NCBI RefSeq assembly: GCF_003286085.1
Contig: NW_020825289.1
Location: 11,284,001 to 11,348,000, forward strand
Origin: Drosophila persimilis
Taxonomy: Eukaryota > Arthropoda > Insecta > Diptera > Drosophilidae
DNA length: 64,000 nt
Direction of reading: 5' to 3'
Position 1 is the first letter of the stretch, and every line of letters begins with the position of its first letter. The notes beneath the pieces were generated by a model. That model made no database searches. It saw only the letters and a program-made list of their open reading frames with translations, and was not told the origin of the DNA. The position numbers and the translations under genes were made by a program. Of this stretch, positions 49,774-60,223 are shown piece after piece.

Positions 49774-51054
49774 TCGGACTTTGGCCTAGATTCGACCTGA
49801 TGCCAAAAGTGCTCCAGTCATTAATTTTGTGCAAAACTCTACACTCGGGAGGAAACTGAGAGTATGTCCGACACGATGGTTCGGATGGAGAGGAATCATA
49901 AATCTAGCTGCATAAACAGTACTGGTAACAAACAACTTTGCTTTATTCGAACGCCCCTATCCAGAAATAGTTTATATTTATGTTTATCTTATTACAGGGC
50001 ATTTGCTTAGTCTGGAGCAGTCTCCGGACTACTCTTTTTACACTTTATGGATTATGACTACGTGGGAAAGTTGAATTCATATCAAATATTTAGTATGAAA
50101 TGCTGTAGTGCAGGCAGAAACAGCACCACACCCACTAGGTATCTGCCTCCCCCACTGCAACAATGAATTTACATTAATGATGAGGCAGCCCCAAATCCCG
50201 ACCCTATCCCTCCGCCCTAAGCTACACCGCATCCTCAGCCGAACTTTGGTGAAATCGCAAAGCAAATGAAACTATGCGGGCACTGTTTTTGGAATTTTTT
50301 GGTTTCTTCTTTTTTTCCTCTAGAGCTGCCTGTATGCAACTTTAATGCCAGGAATGGGTCTTCCATCTACATACGTACTAGCCTCCATCAGACACTGCCT
50401 GTCGTGCCTCCTTCCTACTGACTGCCGAGCGTCGTCTCCCTGGGTGGCCATTTGGTCGTTTGGCGTTGGCATATTTTATGGCCATGCATATTTCAGATAG
50501 CGAAAGTGAAATTATGAGCCGCTATTTTTGGCAAACTTTTGAGTGGATCTCTCGGTCGATGGCATGCCACACCACACCCCATGATGCAACAACCGCAGCA
50601 ACAGCACTCAGCCACCTAATGTCAGTCAGCAGACGGTGCGGCCTTTTTGACAACTCATCAGAAAGTTGATTGCCATTTAAAAGCCGGGGTGAAAACGATA
50701 TGAAAAGATGTTGGCTTGTAAAGTTGTTAAATTTAGTGGAAGTGGTACAGCAAAATGTCAACTGCCACGACTAGTTTTCATAGCTTATGCTGCGGGGAGT
50801 GGCACCATATCGGTGGTAATCTGATTTGATCTGACATCGAAAATACTGCAGGGATACCCGCCAGAGACGCTCTGTCTAGATAAACTTAAAATTCGTTCCT
50901 TATATTTGAGTATTCTATTGTTTCTGCCTAGAAATTCTCAGGTGCGAGAGACTAAACAGAATCTATTTAAAACTTTTACCAATCATGTCGATATATAGAT
51001 AAGTTCTTACAAATAGTATAACAGTAAAAATTTTAGAAAAACACAAAGAATATG

Positions 51055-51060
51055 AAAAAA
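51055..51060 (-). terminator. Pol III terminator of tRNA-Arg copy 1
   Basis: A run of six T on the minus strand begins 13 bases after the tRNA 3' end. The intervening trailer begins AGGAGA, and copy 2 has the same six bases. Confidence 0.85.
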
Positions 51061-51072
51061 GTTACTTCTCCT

Positions 51073-51145
51073 TACCCCAGATGGGACTCGAACCCACAAT
51101 CCCCGGCTTAGGAGGCCGATGCCTTATCCATTAGGCCACTGGGGC
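51073..51145 (-). tRNA. tRNA-Arg, anticodon CCT (copy 1)
   Basis: This 73-nt intronless cloverleaf starts GCCCCAG at 51145 and ends CTGGGGT plus discriminator A at 51073. The acceptor stem is fully paired (G1-T72 wobble) and the anticodon stem TCGGC/GCCGG is closed by one wobble. The anticodon loop is CTCCTAA, with CCT complementing plus-strand positions 51110-51112. The T arm GTGGG-TTCGAGT-CCCAT contains the B box GGTTCGAGTCC, and the D arm carries the A box TGGCCTAATGG. It decodes AGG arginine codons. It is identical over all 73 bases to the copy at 51655-51727 and is transcribed away from it. No CCA is encoded, as expected in eukaryotes. Confidence 0.96.
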
Positions 51146-51654
51146 ATATCGTATCTGCTGACAAAAATCCGATATGAGCAGCGCGTGTGCTGCCGGAGAG
51201 CAGCACAAGAACCAACCACTAAACAATAGAACATTCTTTGGAGAAAAACAACTGGGTAAATAAAGGTATTTTTCAATGGAAAAACGAATCAAGTAAACAA
51301 TATTGACTTCATTTCTGGGTTATATTTGTTCTTTTCGTTATTTAGAACATTCGCAATTTGTGTATAATCTAAAATATGTTTTCTATTAATATTTTTAATA
51401 TATAATACTCAAATATCAAACATATTACTTTATATTTCATTTTCGATTTTACACGTAAGAATGCTTGGATGAACTAATTTGCGACCCTTTAAAGAACATA
51501 AAGCAAATAATAAACAGCTGTGTAAATACGCATACAGACTGCTGTACATACACGTATGCACACTCATACTTAGGTACATATACGATCTGCTTTGCTATCT
51601 ACGCGCATGTTCCGCCCGTAGATTGTATTCGCAGTTAGCCACTTACTAAGACGT
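51146..51654. other. Spacer between the divergent tRNA genes
   Basis: This is 509 bp of mostly AT-rich DNA with no open frame worth noting. It holds the upstream flanks of both tRNA genes. A small GC-rich part next to copy 1 contains the self-complementary GTGCTGCCGGAGAGCAGCAC (51187-51206). Confidence 0.6.
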
Positions 51655-51727
51655 GCCCCAGTGGCCTAATGGATAAGGCATCGGCCTCCTAAGCCGGGGA
51701 TTGTGGGTTCGAGTCCCATCTGGGGTA
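51655..51727 (+). tRNA. tRNA-Arg, anticodon CCT (copy 2)
   Basis: This 73-nt sequence is identical to copy 1. The anticodon CCT is at 51688-51690 in loop CTCCTAA, with A box and B box as in copy 1. The 5' flank does not resemble that of copy 1, while the first trailer bases do (AGGAGATGTAG against AGGAGAAGTAA). An old inverted duplication followed by flank divergence, with the gene body held by selection or gene conversion, is the simplest reading. No intron or pseudogene change is visible. Confidence 0.96.
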
Positions 51728-51739
51728 AGGAGATGTAGA

Positions 51740-51745
51740 TTTTTT
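51740..51745 (+). terminator. Pol III terminator of tRNA-Arg copy 2
   Basis: A run of six T starts 13 bases after the tRNA end. A second run of nine T follows at about 51750 and could act as backup. Confidence 0.85.
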
Positions 51746-54700
51746 AAAATTTTTTTTTCTCTATTTTTTAGTTTTCTTCTCGCTTGTTAAAAAAACATAT
51801 TTTTTTTATAAAAATATGATTGGAAATACTAGAAAGAGTTGTGTAAACTTGAATCAGAAACACTAGAAAGGTAATTTCAAATAATAATGTTCTAGTACTA
51901 AAGGAATGTGACATAGTTTCCGCGCCTTTAGTTCGTATTAAAGTAGCAGGTTATTGGCCCATTTGTTATATGCAAATTGGCATTACATAAGCTGGACCAT
52001 TGAAAGCAGCAACTGTCTGCTGCCTGTCTATGGGACTATTGATTTTTGTACTTGTGTTTTTTCGGTTAGTGTCTGGATAAACGGCGCATTTATTTATTAC
52101 AACTACATTAAACCGAAAATGTCACGACATTAATTTCGCAAATGCGATTAATAAACGTCAGCATAATGTCATTGTTTGCAAATGCCCCAAGACTCGATGG
52201 TTGTTGTTGCTGTTGGTGTTGGTGTTGCTCTTTGGGGCAACCATTATGCACAAGCCATTGACCACAAGTCAAGCAAAGTCAAGTCAAGTCTAGGACAGAC
52301 AGCGAACATGATTTACACCCATCCATTGTCTCTACTTGTACACAAACATTATACTAGGAGTCCGGCCACTGTCCCGGCAAAGAAAGAGACCCGAATTGAA
52401 GCCGTGCAAGGTGTCCGAATTGTGCGTGCTACTTGTAGCGCGACCCAGATCACCGGGTCGGTTCTCGGGTCTGGTCATCTGGAACATGGCACACTAATTA
52501 GAGACGGAATGGAAATTAAAAACTTGCAAATTGAAAAAGAGAGGCAGCAGGCGCAGTGTTTCGGTGCGGCATGGACCGACGGAGGGCGTGGCCCGGAGTG
52601 GCATGTGCCCCGAGGCAACTGCTGCGAAGAAAACCTTGAAATGTCGCTCACTCACACAGAAATGAAAAGCCAACGCAGCGAAAAAGTTTTCCAGGCCACA
52701 AATCGCTTTGGCAGCCGGGCGCATGCAAAAGCCAATCTTGATTACAATCAGTATCAGAGGTCCGTCCGACAGTCAATGGAGATGCTGGGTGGAACGAAGG
52801 TGGAGGCAGCAAGGCGGCGAGGCGGCGAGGCGACTCGGGAGGAGTCAGGAGGAGGGCTCTGCCCATCAGGCCGCATGTTTGCATGTTGCCAGGCGATAAA
52901 GATCAAATGAGAAATGAACGTCGCCGACGCAGCCTCCAATCTCCACTGGGGGGGCTGCTGATGACGGCCTAGTTGCATGCTGCGTGAATATTTGCCTTGG
53001 ACCCGGTGCACGGTGACAAGATTTGTGTGCCACCAGCTGCAAACGAGAGCAGGGCAATTTCTGGCCAGCAATTAACACAACTCGTATGTCCGAACGATTC
53101 TCGAAATTCGCATTTATTAGCAAACTCTTGAGCAACACTATTCCAATCGAGAGCAAGAGCGTGCAATTCGATCTAGCCAAATGGGTTATGGGAGAGGATT
53201 TTCCAATTTAGAGTTGATTATCCCTCTGTTGTTTCCAAAGTATTCTCCCTGTCGATTTCCCCTGCAATACTCGTATCTCCACCAAATCGTTTTTCCATGA
53301 TTACCTCAAAAATAATATTTTCCATCAAAACGAATTTTATTTTGGTTGAGCGCTTGCCAAACCAGTTCGATTCGATTCGATGCCAGTAGACGACGTGTTC
53401 GCTTGATGTACCTACAACTAATTGACAGCTTCCAGTTCTGGCCACCTCTTCCTCCTACAACTCCGTCGCTCCTTCGGCCGGCACTAACTTTTCGGAAAAG
53501 CCGTTAACAGAATTTCGTGATATGTCACGCGTCCGGCAATGAGCGTATACAAAAAAAAAGTTGCAGCCAGTTACCGAAACCTGCCCACATCTTCAGGTCC
53601 ACCTCAATTATCTGGTCGTCTGTGCGGTGGCAGGAGGGAGGGGAAAACTCAGCATAGACCGTAAATTATTTTGCTTTGCTGTGCAAATTAATTTCAACTA
53701 ACTGACAGACTAGTCCGGTCCGGCCGTGCAGACTGGCAGAACACAGCATATTCGATTGGTTATGTATATTTTATGAGTGAGGCCCACACCCCACTCGCCC
53801 CACTCTCGATCCGCTCGGGGTCCCAGCTGCGGCTCCAAGCTCCGAGAGCTGTCTTGGAAAACACGTCACTTGCCCGCCAAATTTGGCTATCAATTTGGCC
53901 AACTCTTTCGTTGGCCAGCCAAGCCAGCCGTTCTCCTGCGGCAGTGACATTTTCGTTCGCCTGTCGCGTGCCTCAGACTCTCAGAGTTTCGGCCACAGCC
54001 GCAATTAGCTATTGACCCACAAAAATTCATTGGGTATTGAATATGTATTTGGCAATGTGGGTTAACCGCTAAACCACGCCCAACACTCGCAGGGCAACAG
54101 TGCCGGAGTTGAACTATGACATGGTGGCCATGATGCAGATGGCATAAATCAAAGCACAGTTCATTGTATAGAATAGAATATAGAAAATAGAATATAGAAT
54201 ATGGGGCATAGACGACTATCCGGCTGGAAGATGCGCCAGGAAGAAGAAGTAGGTTTGGCTTTCACGCCGCTTCGAACGGGGCACACCTGAACTATTGAAA
54301 CATCAGCGACTCAACGTCTCTGCTAACTGAATCGACTGCCGCAAAACAATGGAGACTCTCTACCATTCCCACATAGACAAAAGCACACACAAGCACACTC
54401 ACAGACGTAAGAAGCAAAAAAGAGCCGCGCAAATTAAAGTTAATCGAATGCCTTTGACCTTTTCACACACACACACAGGCACACAGGAGGGGGCATGGGA
54501 CGGCTGCCCTTCTCCTGGCTGCTCCGACAAATGCATTGCACTGCATTCGATTTGCAATTTCAGATAAAACAGAGCCCAGAGCCAGCCCCAGAACGTTTGG
54601 CATTCGTCCAAAGTATAGATGGAAGTGGAGTACACCCTGTGATGTGTCTATTCTAGAAAAAGCGACGAGCGACCTCCAGTGTGGTGTGGCGGTAACGTGA

Positions 54701-55870
54701 ATACTGGCGCCACTCTCCTATGGTATGGCACTTGCCAAGGGTTGCCCTCGATAGATTGATCATTGATCGATGGTGGTAGTTCCATATACCGCAAGCTCTA
54801 CAACGTGGTCAGAGTATCTCCCATTCGCATCATACCCTAGCCTCATACCCTGCCCTGAGAATATTCCCGCCTGGAAATGTTATGTGAACTGAAAATTAAC
54901 CTTAATTAAATTTGTCATATCTGAGTTGCATAATCAGACAAAGGCTGTGTCCTGCCCGAACCGCAATCTGTGTGTGGGCCAGCGGTTGCGGTTGCAGTGA
55001 GCGGCGGCGGCGACTACAACTGCCGCTAATGTCACCGACAACATGCCAACAAAAAAGTGTTCAAGCCCACAAACAAAAAATCAAAGAAAAAAGACAAGAT
55101 CTATGTTCAAGCACAGACGATTAGAATCGTTTTAGCCGACTAAAACACACCTAATTGCTGGACACGCCGTCATCCGTCCGTCGGCTAATTGAAATCTCGC
55201 CCCCCCCTCGCCAGCGACGTTTCTCATTCTTTTACCAGATTCTTTTTTTTTTCAAGGTCCACTTTGACTAATTTGTGTGTGTGCGCACAAACCGCCTTTC
55301 TAGATGGCTTTATTTTTATTATTTCTGTCGCTGTACAAAATAATTTCAGTTTTATTTACCTGTCTTTGGGGTGTGGCCAGCCACGTTTCGCTCTGGGCCC
55401 CCGTTCAGAGAGTCTACCTGGCAAGCGACCTGCATTATCTGAACATGCAACGTGCGAATTTAGCGGCGGATAATAAATACTGGCAGTCGCATTCTACCAT
55501 TTTTATGGGAATCAAATGGCTTGTTTAATTTGAACTGACTTTTTGAACTTGGAGCCTGCACGTGCCGCTCCTGAGGGATGTCAAACCCAAGAAGCAAATC
55601 TTGAATGTCGTTCCAGAACAGTTTTTCCACAGAAAGTTCCTTAATGATTTGATAGCGAGTGTCGGAACTGTTTCCATTGAAACCTGATATAGATGTGCGA
55701 TTATTGGAATTAATGGATTACCGGACAGGTACAAACAATCAAAAATAACATTGATTGCGAATCTAATGAGACATGAAAAGATAAGTAAGGTTTATACCTT
55801 TATTACCAAACATTCTACAAAATTCGAGTGTTTTTGTAGGCAATATTTCTTTTGCCCGATATTCAAAATG
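51746..55870. other. Non-coding DNA with the longest chance-like frame
   Basis: The first 200 bp after the tRNA are AT-rich. The plus frame at 52176-52910 is 244 codons but shows no domain. A short secreted-like frame starts at 55304. Neither is supported enough to call. Confidence 0.5.
54168..54201. repeat. (TAGAATA)n repeat
   Basis: TAGAATA, GAATATAGAAAA and GAATATAGAATA units. Confidence 0.8.
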
Positions 55871-56272
55871 AGTATAGGGGTATATTAGACTTGTGGTGAA
55901 AGTGGACGTGTGTAACGTCCAGAAGGAAGCGCTTACGACCCCATAAAGTATATATATTCTTGATCAGCATCAATAGCCAAGTTGATACAGCCATGGGTGT
56001 CTGTCCGTGTGTCGGACCCTATCAGCGCCTAGTGCTCAAAGAGCTAGAGCAACGAAGTTTTATATGCGGACTTCTGTGATATGTCATTGTTACAAGTATA
56101 CGCCCGACGACATGTTCAGACACGTTTTCTGTCTCTCTCGCTCGCACTCTTTGTCGTGTCGTTCAATATTAGCGCCGTCTGGTGGAGGAGAGCCATACTG
56201 ACTATGAATCGGGTATAAATGTATAGTTGCGGTCGCCGCAGCAACTCACAACGTTCCCCCTCGTTCCCTTTA
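55871..56272 (+). mobile_element. Helitron-type DINE-1/INE-1-like dispersed repeat
   Basis: The segment carries a string familiar from Drosophila dispersed repeats: GGGTATATTAGACTTGTGG at the left, then ACCCCATAAAGTATATATA, TTCTTGATCAGCATCAATAG and CTGTCCGTGTGTCGG. The right side has GCGCCTAGTGCTCAAAGAGC and, near the end, GGGTATAAATGTATAG followed by a hairpin GTTGCGG-TCG-CCGCAGCAAC (56226-56245). A hairpin just inside the 3' end is a Helitron feature. It has no coding capacity. The family name is from memory of such repeats and the boundaries are approximate. Confidence 0.55.
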
Positions 56273-57059
56273 AAGCATTCTGAAAGTACCCAAAAAGAAA
56301 CCGAACAATATTGAAAAACAGTATCGTAGATAAAAACGTTTCAGAAAGTTTTCAGTGTAGGCTGCCAGGCAATTGATAGTTTTACCATAAGCTGTCGCTG
56401 ACTCGCTTTCAGAACTACAGCATGACACCCAAAAAAAATACAAATAGAACAAGGGCCAAGCCCAGCCTCTGGCCCTGGCCCTCGCCACCGCAGAAAGGCA
56501 AACAAATGCAATCAGTGGAAAAGCTTCCTCCAGATCTCTCGTGGACAGTGGAGACAGTGGATACAGTGGAGGGAAAACAAGTTGCAGTTGGGAGGAAAAA
56601 GTGGGCCAGGTCTGGGGCAGGGGGTAGGGTGCCAAAGTTTGTGGCATAAACTTTTAATGAGTTCTTTTTATTTGCGATTTGCATGGCCACGCCCACCATT
56701 TGTCACACAAATGAAATCTGCTGGAGCGAAATTGCATTAAGTTGCCTCTGCTGCTCGTTTCCAAAAGAACCCCGCCCACTCCGATGACATTGCCTACTTT
56801 GGAGGCAAAGTTTCGGTCAAAGAGCCCCATCTCAGCCACATTCCCAGCTCAATGATGGGAGAAAAAACAAAAATTACGAAATAAAATAAATAAATATGCC
56901 TGAGCGCAAAACTTTTAAATTGAAAATGCGCTTTGAATATTTCAGCATTTTGCATTTTCGCATTTCTCGATCCTGCCGCTTGCTTTGTCTCCTGTCTCCT
57001 GCCCCGACGCCATCTTGTGCGGCATTGCACTTGCTAACTGTACTTGTGCTCATCTTTGT

Positions 57060-57085
57060 CTCCATCTCCATCTCCATCTCCATCT
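57060..57085. repeat. (TCCATC)4 hexamer repeat
   Basis: Four perfect hexamers. Confidence 0.88.
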
Positions 57086-58206
57086 GCGCTTCCTGCCTCC
57101 TTCCCCTCCCTTGTACTAGCCTTCACACTGTCGACGTCTGCGAAAGGCGAAAATAATTTGAAATTTTAATTAAAAGTATTTGGGCAAAAGTTGCTGGTAA
57201 AACTGCCAGCGGCTCTGCATTTCTATCACCAGACAAATACGGCAAAATCAAAAACACAGAAAAAGAATCAACGAAATCGGAAGCGAAATTGGCAAGCCAG
57301 AAAGAGACAGCAGCAGAGTGGGTGGGAGAGGGATGGAGAGAGAGAGACGCGAGAAACTATTTCCGGGCCTGCTTTTAGCCTTTCACTCGATGGCATTTCA
57401 GCTTAAATTTTAATATTGCCGCCAGAGGCAGAAATTGTGCACTTGAACATGCAGCGTGGATCTATGGATAGGACGAGGGACGAGGCTTTTGGGGGATGTT
57501 GCAATTGTTGCCAACGCGACAAGTGGCCCCTCTCTTAATGTCTCTACTCATTTCAAAATGGGCCGTTTATGCGGCGGGAAATATTATGATGTCCGATCTT
57601 GATGATTTTCACTTTTTATCTACAGGAAAGATATTAAATAACTTGAGTTATTGTTTCCCCTTCTGCCAGATCGTAGACCTATTGCATGAGCCCCCATTAC
57701 GCATAAATTCTAACGCCTTTATTTCGTATCTCTGCGTATGTGATGCAAAATTACAACATCCTGCTGTGGGTGGGGTCTTTCGTTTTTTCTCCCGCTGTAA
57801 TTAAAGCTTTGGAGCTAGAGCCAAGGGGAAGGAAACTTATAGGTGTCCAGAAGAGGAGAAGAACGGAAGGGAGACACTGTCTGCCGGGCGGGCTGCTGGC
57901 CGGGCTCGTCGTATGGAGTGCAACGACGAAAGAAAGAAACTTTATTAATAAAAGTTTTTCCTTTGGTATTTTGCCCAAGTATTATTAAAAACTTTCATAC
58001 ACGCAGCGCTGCCAGCTCGCACACACATACATATACACATAAACATACCCGTAGACGTGCAGATCCATACACGCACACACACGGATATGCGAACACCCAC
58101 ACATGCAGACGCCAACATATGTCGACGTCTGTTGAAACATTCGAGCGTTAAATTGTGAGGCCCTTTTTATGCATGTGACAATATTTGTTACTCTTGTTTC
58201 TCTTTT

Positions 58207-58490
58207 AATACCCTTGCAAAAGGTATACTGAACTCAAGCAGATATTTGAGACGCAGGTCGATTTCAGTTTATCTTTTGCCATGAGTGTGCCTGATAGTCC
58301 CTCCATTCTAAAGCATTCTGGTTAAAACAGATATACACAGATATACGGGACATACTCGAAAGATCAATCGGTCTTGTAAGCGAAATGCAACAAAAAGTTA
58401 CTTATTCATTTTTTGATAAATTAATTCTGCAAGGGTATCTGAGGCATCGCCTTCCCAAGATGCAGGTTTTTCTTCTTCTTTAGCTGCTTT
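58207..58490 (+). mobile_element. Short non-autonomous Helitron-like relic
   Basis: ATACCCTTGCA at 58208-58218 and its exact reverse complement TGCAAGGGTAT at 58428-58438 bracket 231 bp of non-coding sequence. Just after the right repeat a small hairpin, GAGGC-ATC-GCCTT (58441-58453), precedes TTCTTCTTTAG. Subterminal inverted repeats plus a 3' hairpin match DINE-1-like Helitron derivatives in flies. The internal sequence is not clearly related to the element at 55.9 kb, so this may be a separate subfamily. It could also be a miniature TIR element, but no target-site duplication is visible. Confidence 0.5.
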
Positions 58491-59859
58491 CTGTTTTGCT
58501 TTTATTAATTTTCGTTGTCATGGCAGACAGTCTTCAAAGTTGTGATGGTGGGTGTCGAATCAGGACCTAATTTGGCGTTGTTTTGAAGGCTTCACACGTC
58601 AATTTGTTGACGCCAGAGAGAGACAAATTTAAAAGCTCTGCCACTTTTTAGGCCAATAATTTCGAATTTAAACTTTTCAATGGTTTTTTAATATATTTTT
58701 TTGAATATATAGTATGCATCTTGCCCTTAACATATTTCTTTAATGCCTTTGTGGTTGTGTCCCCCCAAAAACAAAGTTCACTTTGGGGTCTCAACACAAA
58801 TCCCGTAAACATCAAGCTCTAAGCCTCATCTCAGAACAAGCTGAGTGTATAGCTTTTGCAGTTCTAGTCGTATTTCAGCTCTCAAACTATTTGCACATTG
58901 AGTGCATGCTTATTAGCATCGGAAAGAGAATATCTAATGAAGTGCGTCCCGTCCATTAACTGCAGAACGCACTGGGGGCCTTCCCTCTGGGGCTAGTTCC
59001 ATTAGAGAGGAGGCTGGCTGCCTCTGCCAATTGCCATCTGTCTCGCTGGCGCTTTAGTTTCACTTGTTTTTTTACGGCACTCACTTAGCTAGACAAACTA
59101 AACAACTAATTAAAGTAAACCAAAGGCATTTACACAGAAAATTCGTTGACCACTTGGGCGGAAGCAATAGCTAAGCGCACACACACATTCCCATGCAGAC
59201 ATTCAGATGCGGATACGACTGCAGATGCAGATATGTATGTATGGACACATTGGCAGATCCTGCCCCAGCTGCTGGTGCTGCTTGACACCGACGCACCACA
59301 CACACTCGCCCCACACTCACCCTGTGCAACATGAATATGCAAATATGAGCCTGTCATCCAGCTCATTTCCATTCTCGTTTACGCTCCTGCCATTTACTTC
59401 AATTGGGTGCGTTGTTCATTAATTTGCTGGCTGTCGTAGATGGGAGATGGGAGATGGAGCCTGGATGCTGGATGCTGGGGCGATGGGAATGCTATCACAG
59501 CTGCTGGCCCGACATCGATATGGCAAACGGTTGACTTTGTTGGCTCTTAATTGATTGCAGCCATTTAGGCAGAGCTCTCTCTTACCATTCACATTCGTGT
59601 GAATCTTTGCACTTGGCTTTGAATTAATTAGTGAGGAGACACTCTCCCAGTCCCAGTCTCAGTGCCGCTGTTAGCCATCAGATGCTGACGTGAGGCACAG
59701 AAATGCCTTCGAGAGTCAAGGAAAGACGAGCCCCACATCAGGAATCTTCAGTCTCACATCAGAAATACAACCGTAAACGAGAACAAGAAGTGAGCAGAAC
59801 ATTGTTCGTACAAGCTTTCTTTGTCATAAGTGAATTTTGTTTCCATCACATATTTTTAA

Positions 59860-60060
59860 GAATACTCTACCGATCCATTTCTCTTAATCTTTGCTTTCCG
59901 CCGAGAAGGTTCAAAATACTTTACAACCTATCGGAATTTTTACTTAATATATGTACATCAACAATTTCATAAGAATCGGTCGAGCGGTTTGGGAGAAGGA
60001 TGAGGTGGTGTATATACATTTTATAGAATTCTCGTTATCTAACGATTTCAACACTAATAA
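59860..60060. mobile_element. Possible degraded transposon tail
   Basis: The stretch ATTTCATAAGAATCGGTCGA followed by GCGGTTTGGGAGAAGGATGA resembles the 'aatcggtc.agc.gttt.ggag' phrase found in many old insect repeats. It sits in AT-rich sequence with no intact frame or terminal repeats. The assignment is weak. Confidence 0.25.
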
Positions 60061-60199
60061 AACCATGTGATGAGTGTGTTTTAACATTATAATTGATCAA
60101 ATAAATGTTATACTGACAAAAGTAAATTCCCTCTGAAACACCAGGCACAGATTCACTGTCCGCCCATTCACTAAGTGCGACTTTAAAATTTTACTGTAT

Positions 60200-60223
60200 G
60201 GTAGGGCATCCGGTTGCCCTACC
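60200..60223. repeat. Perfect 9-bp hairpin
   Basis: GGTAGGGCA (60200-60208) and TGCCCTACC (60215-60223) are exact reverse complements around the 6-base loop TCCGGT. Surroundings are AT-rich. No T run follows, so it is not a bacterial-type terminator. Its role is unknown. Confidence 0.85.

Larger units (their letters stand above)
29843..51054. other. Long non-coding stretch
   Basis: About 21 kb without a supported gene. It holds the listed simple repeats and scattered TGTCAAAA and TTTATGGC motifs. Open frames of up to about 205 codons (36588-37205, minus) lack ATG context, domain motifs or splice logic. Confidence 0.6.

Noticed and set aside
55565..55700. Plus-strand frame reading RDVKPKKQILNVVPEQFF
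   Set aside because: Only about 46 codons between stops, with no start or splice signal and no family recognised.
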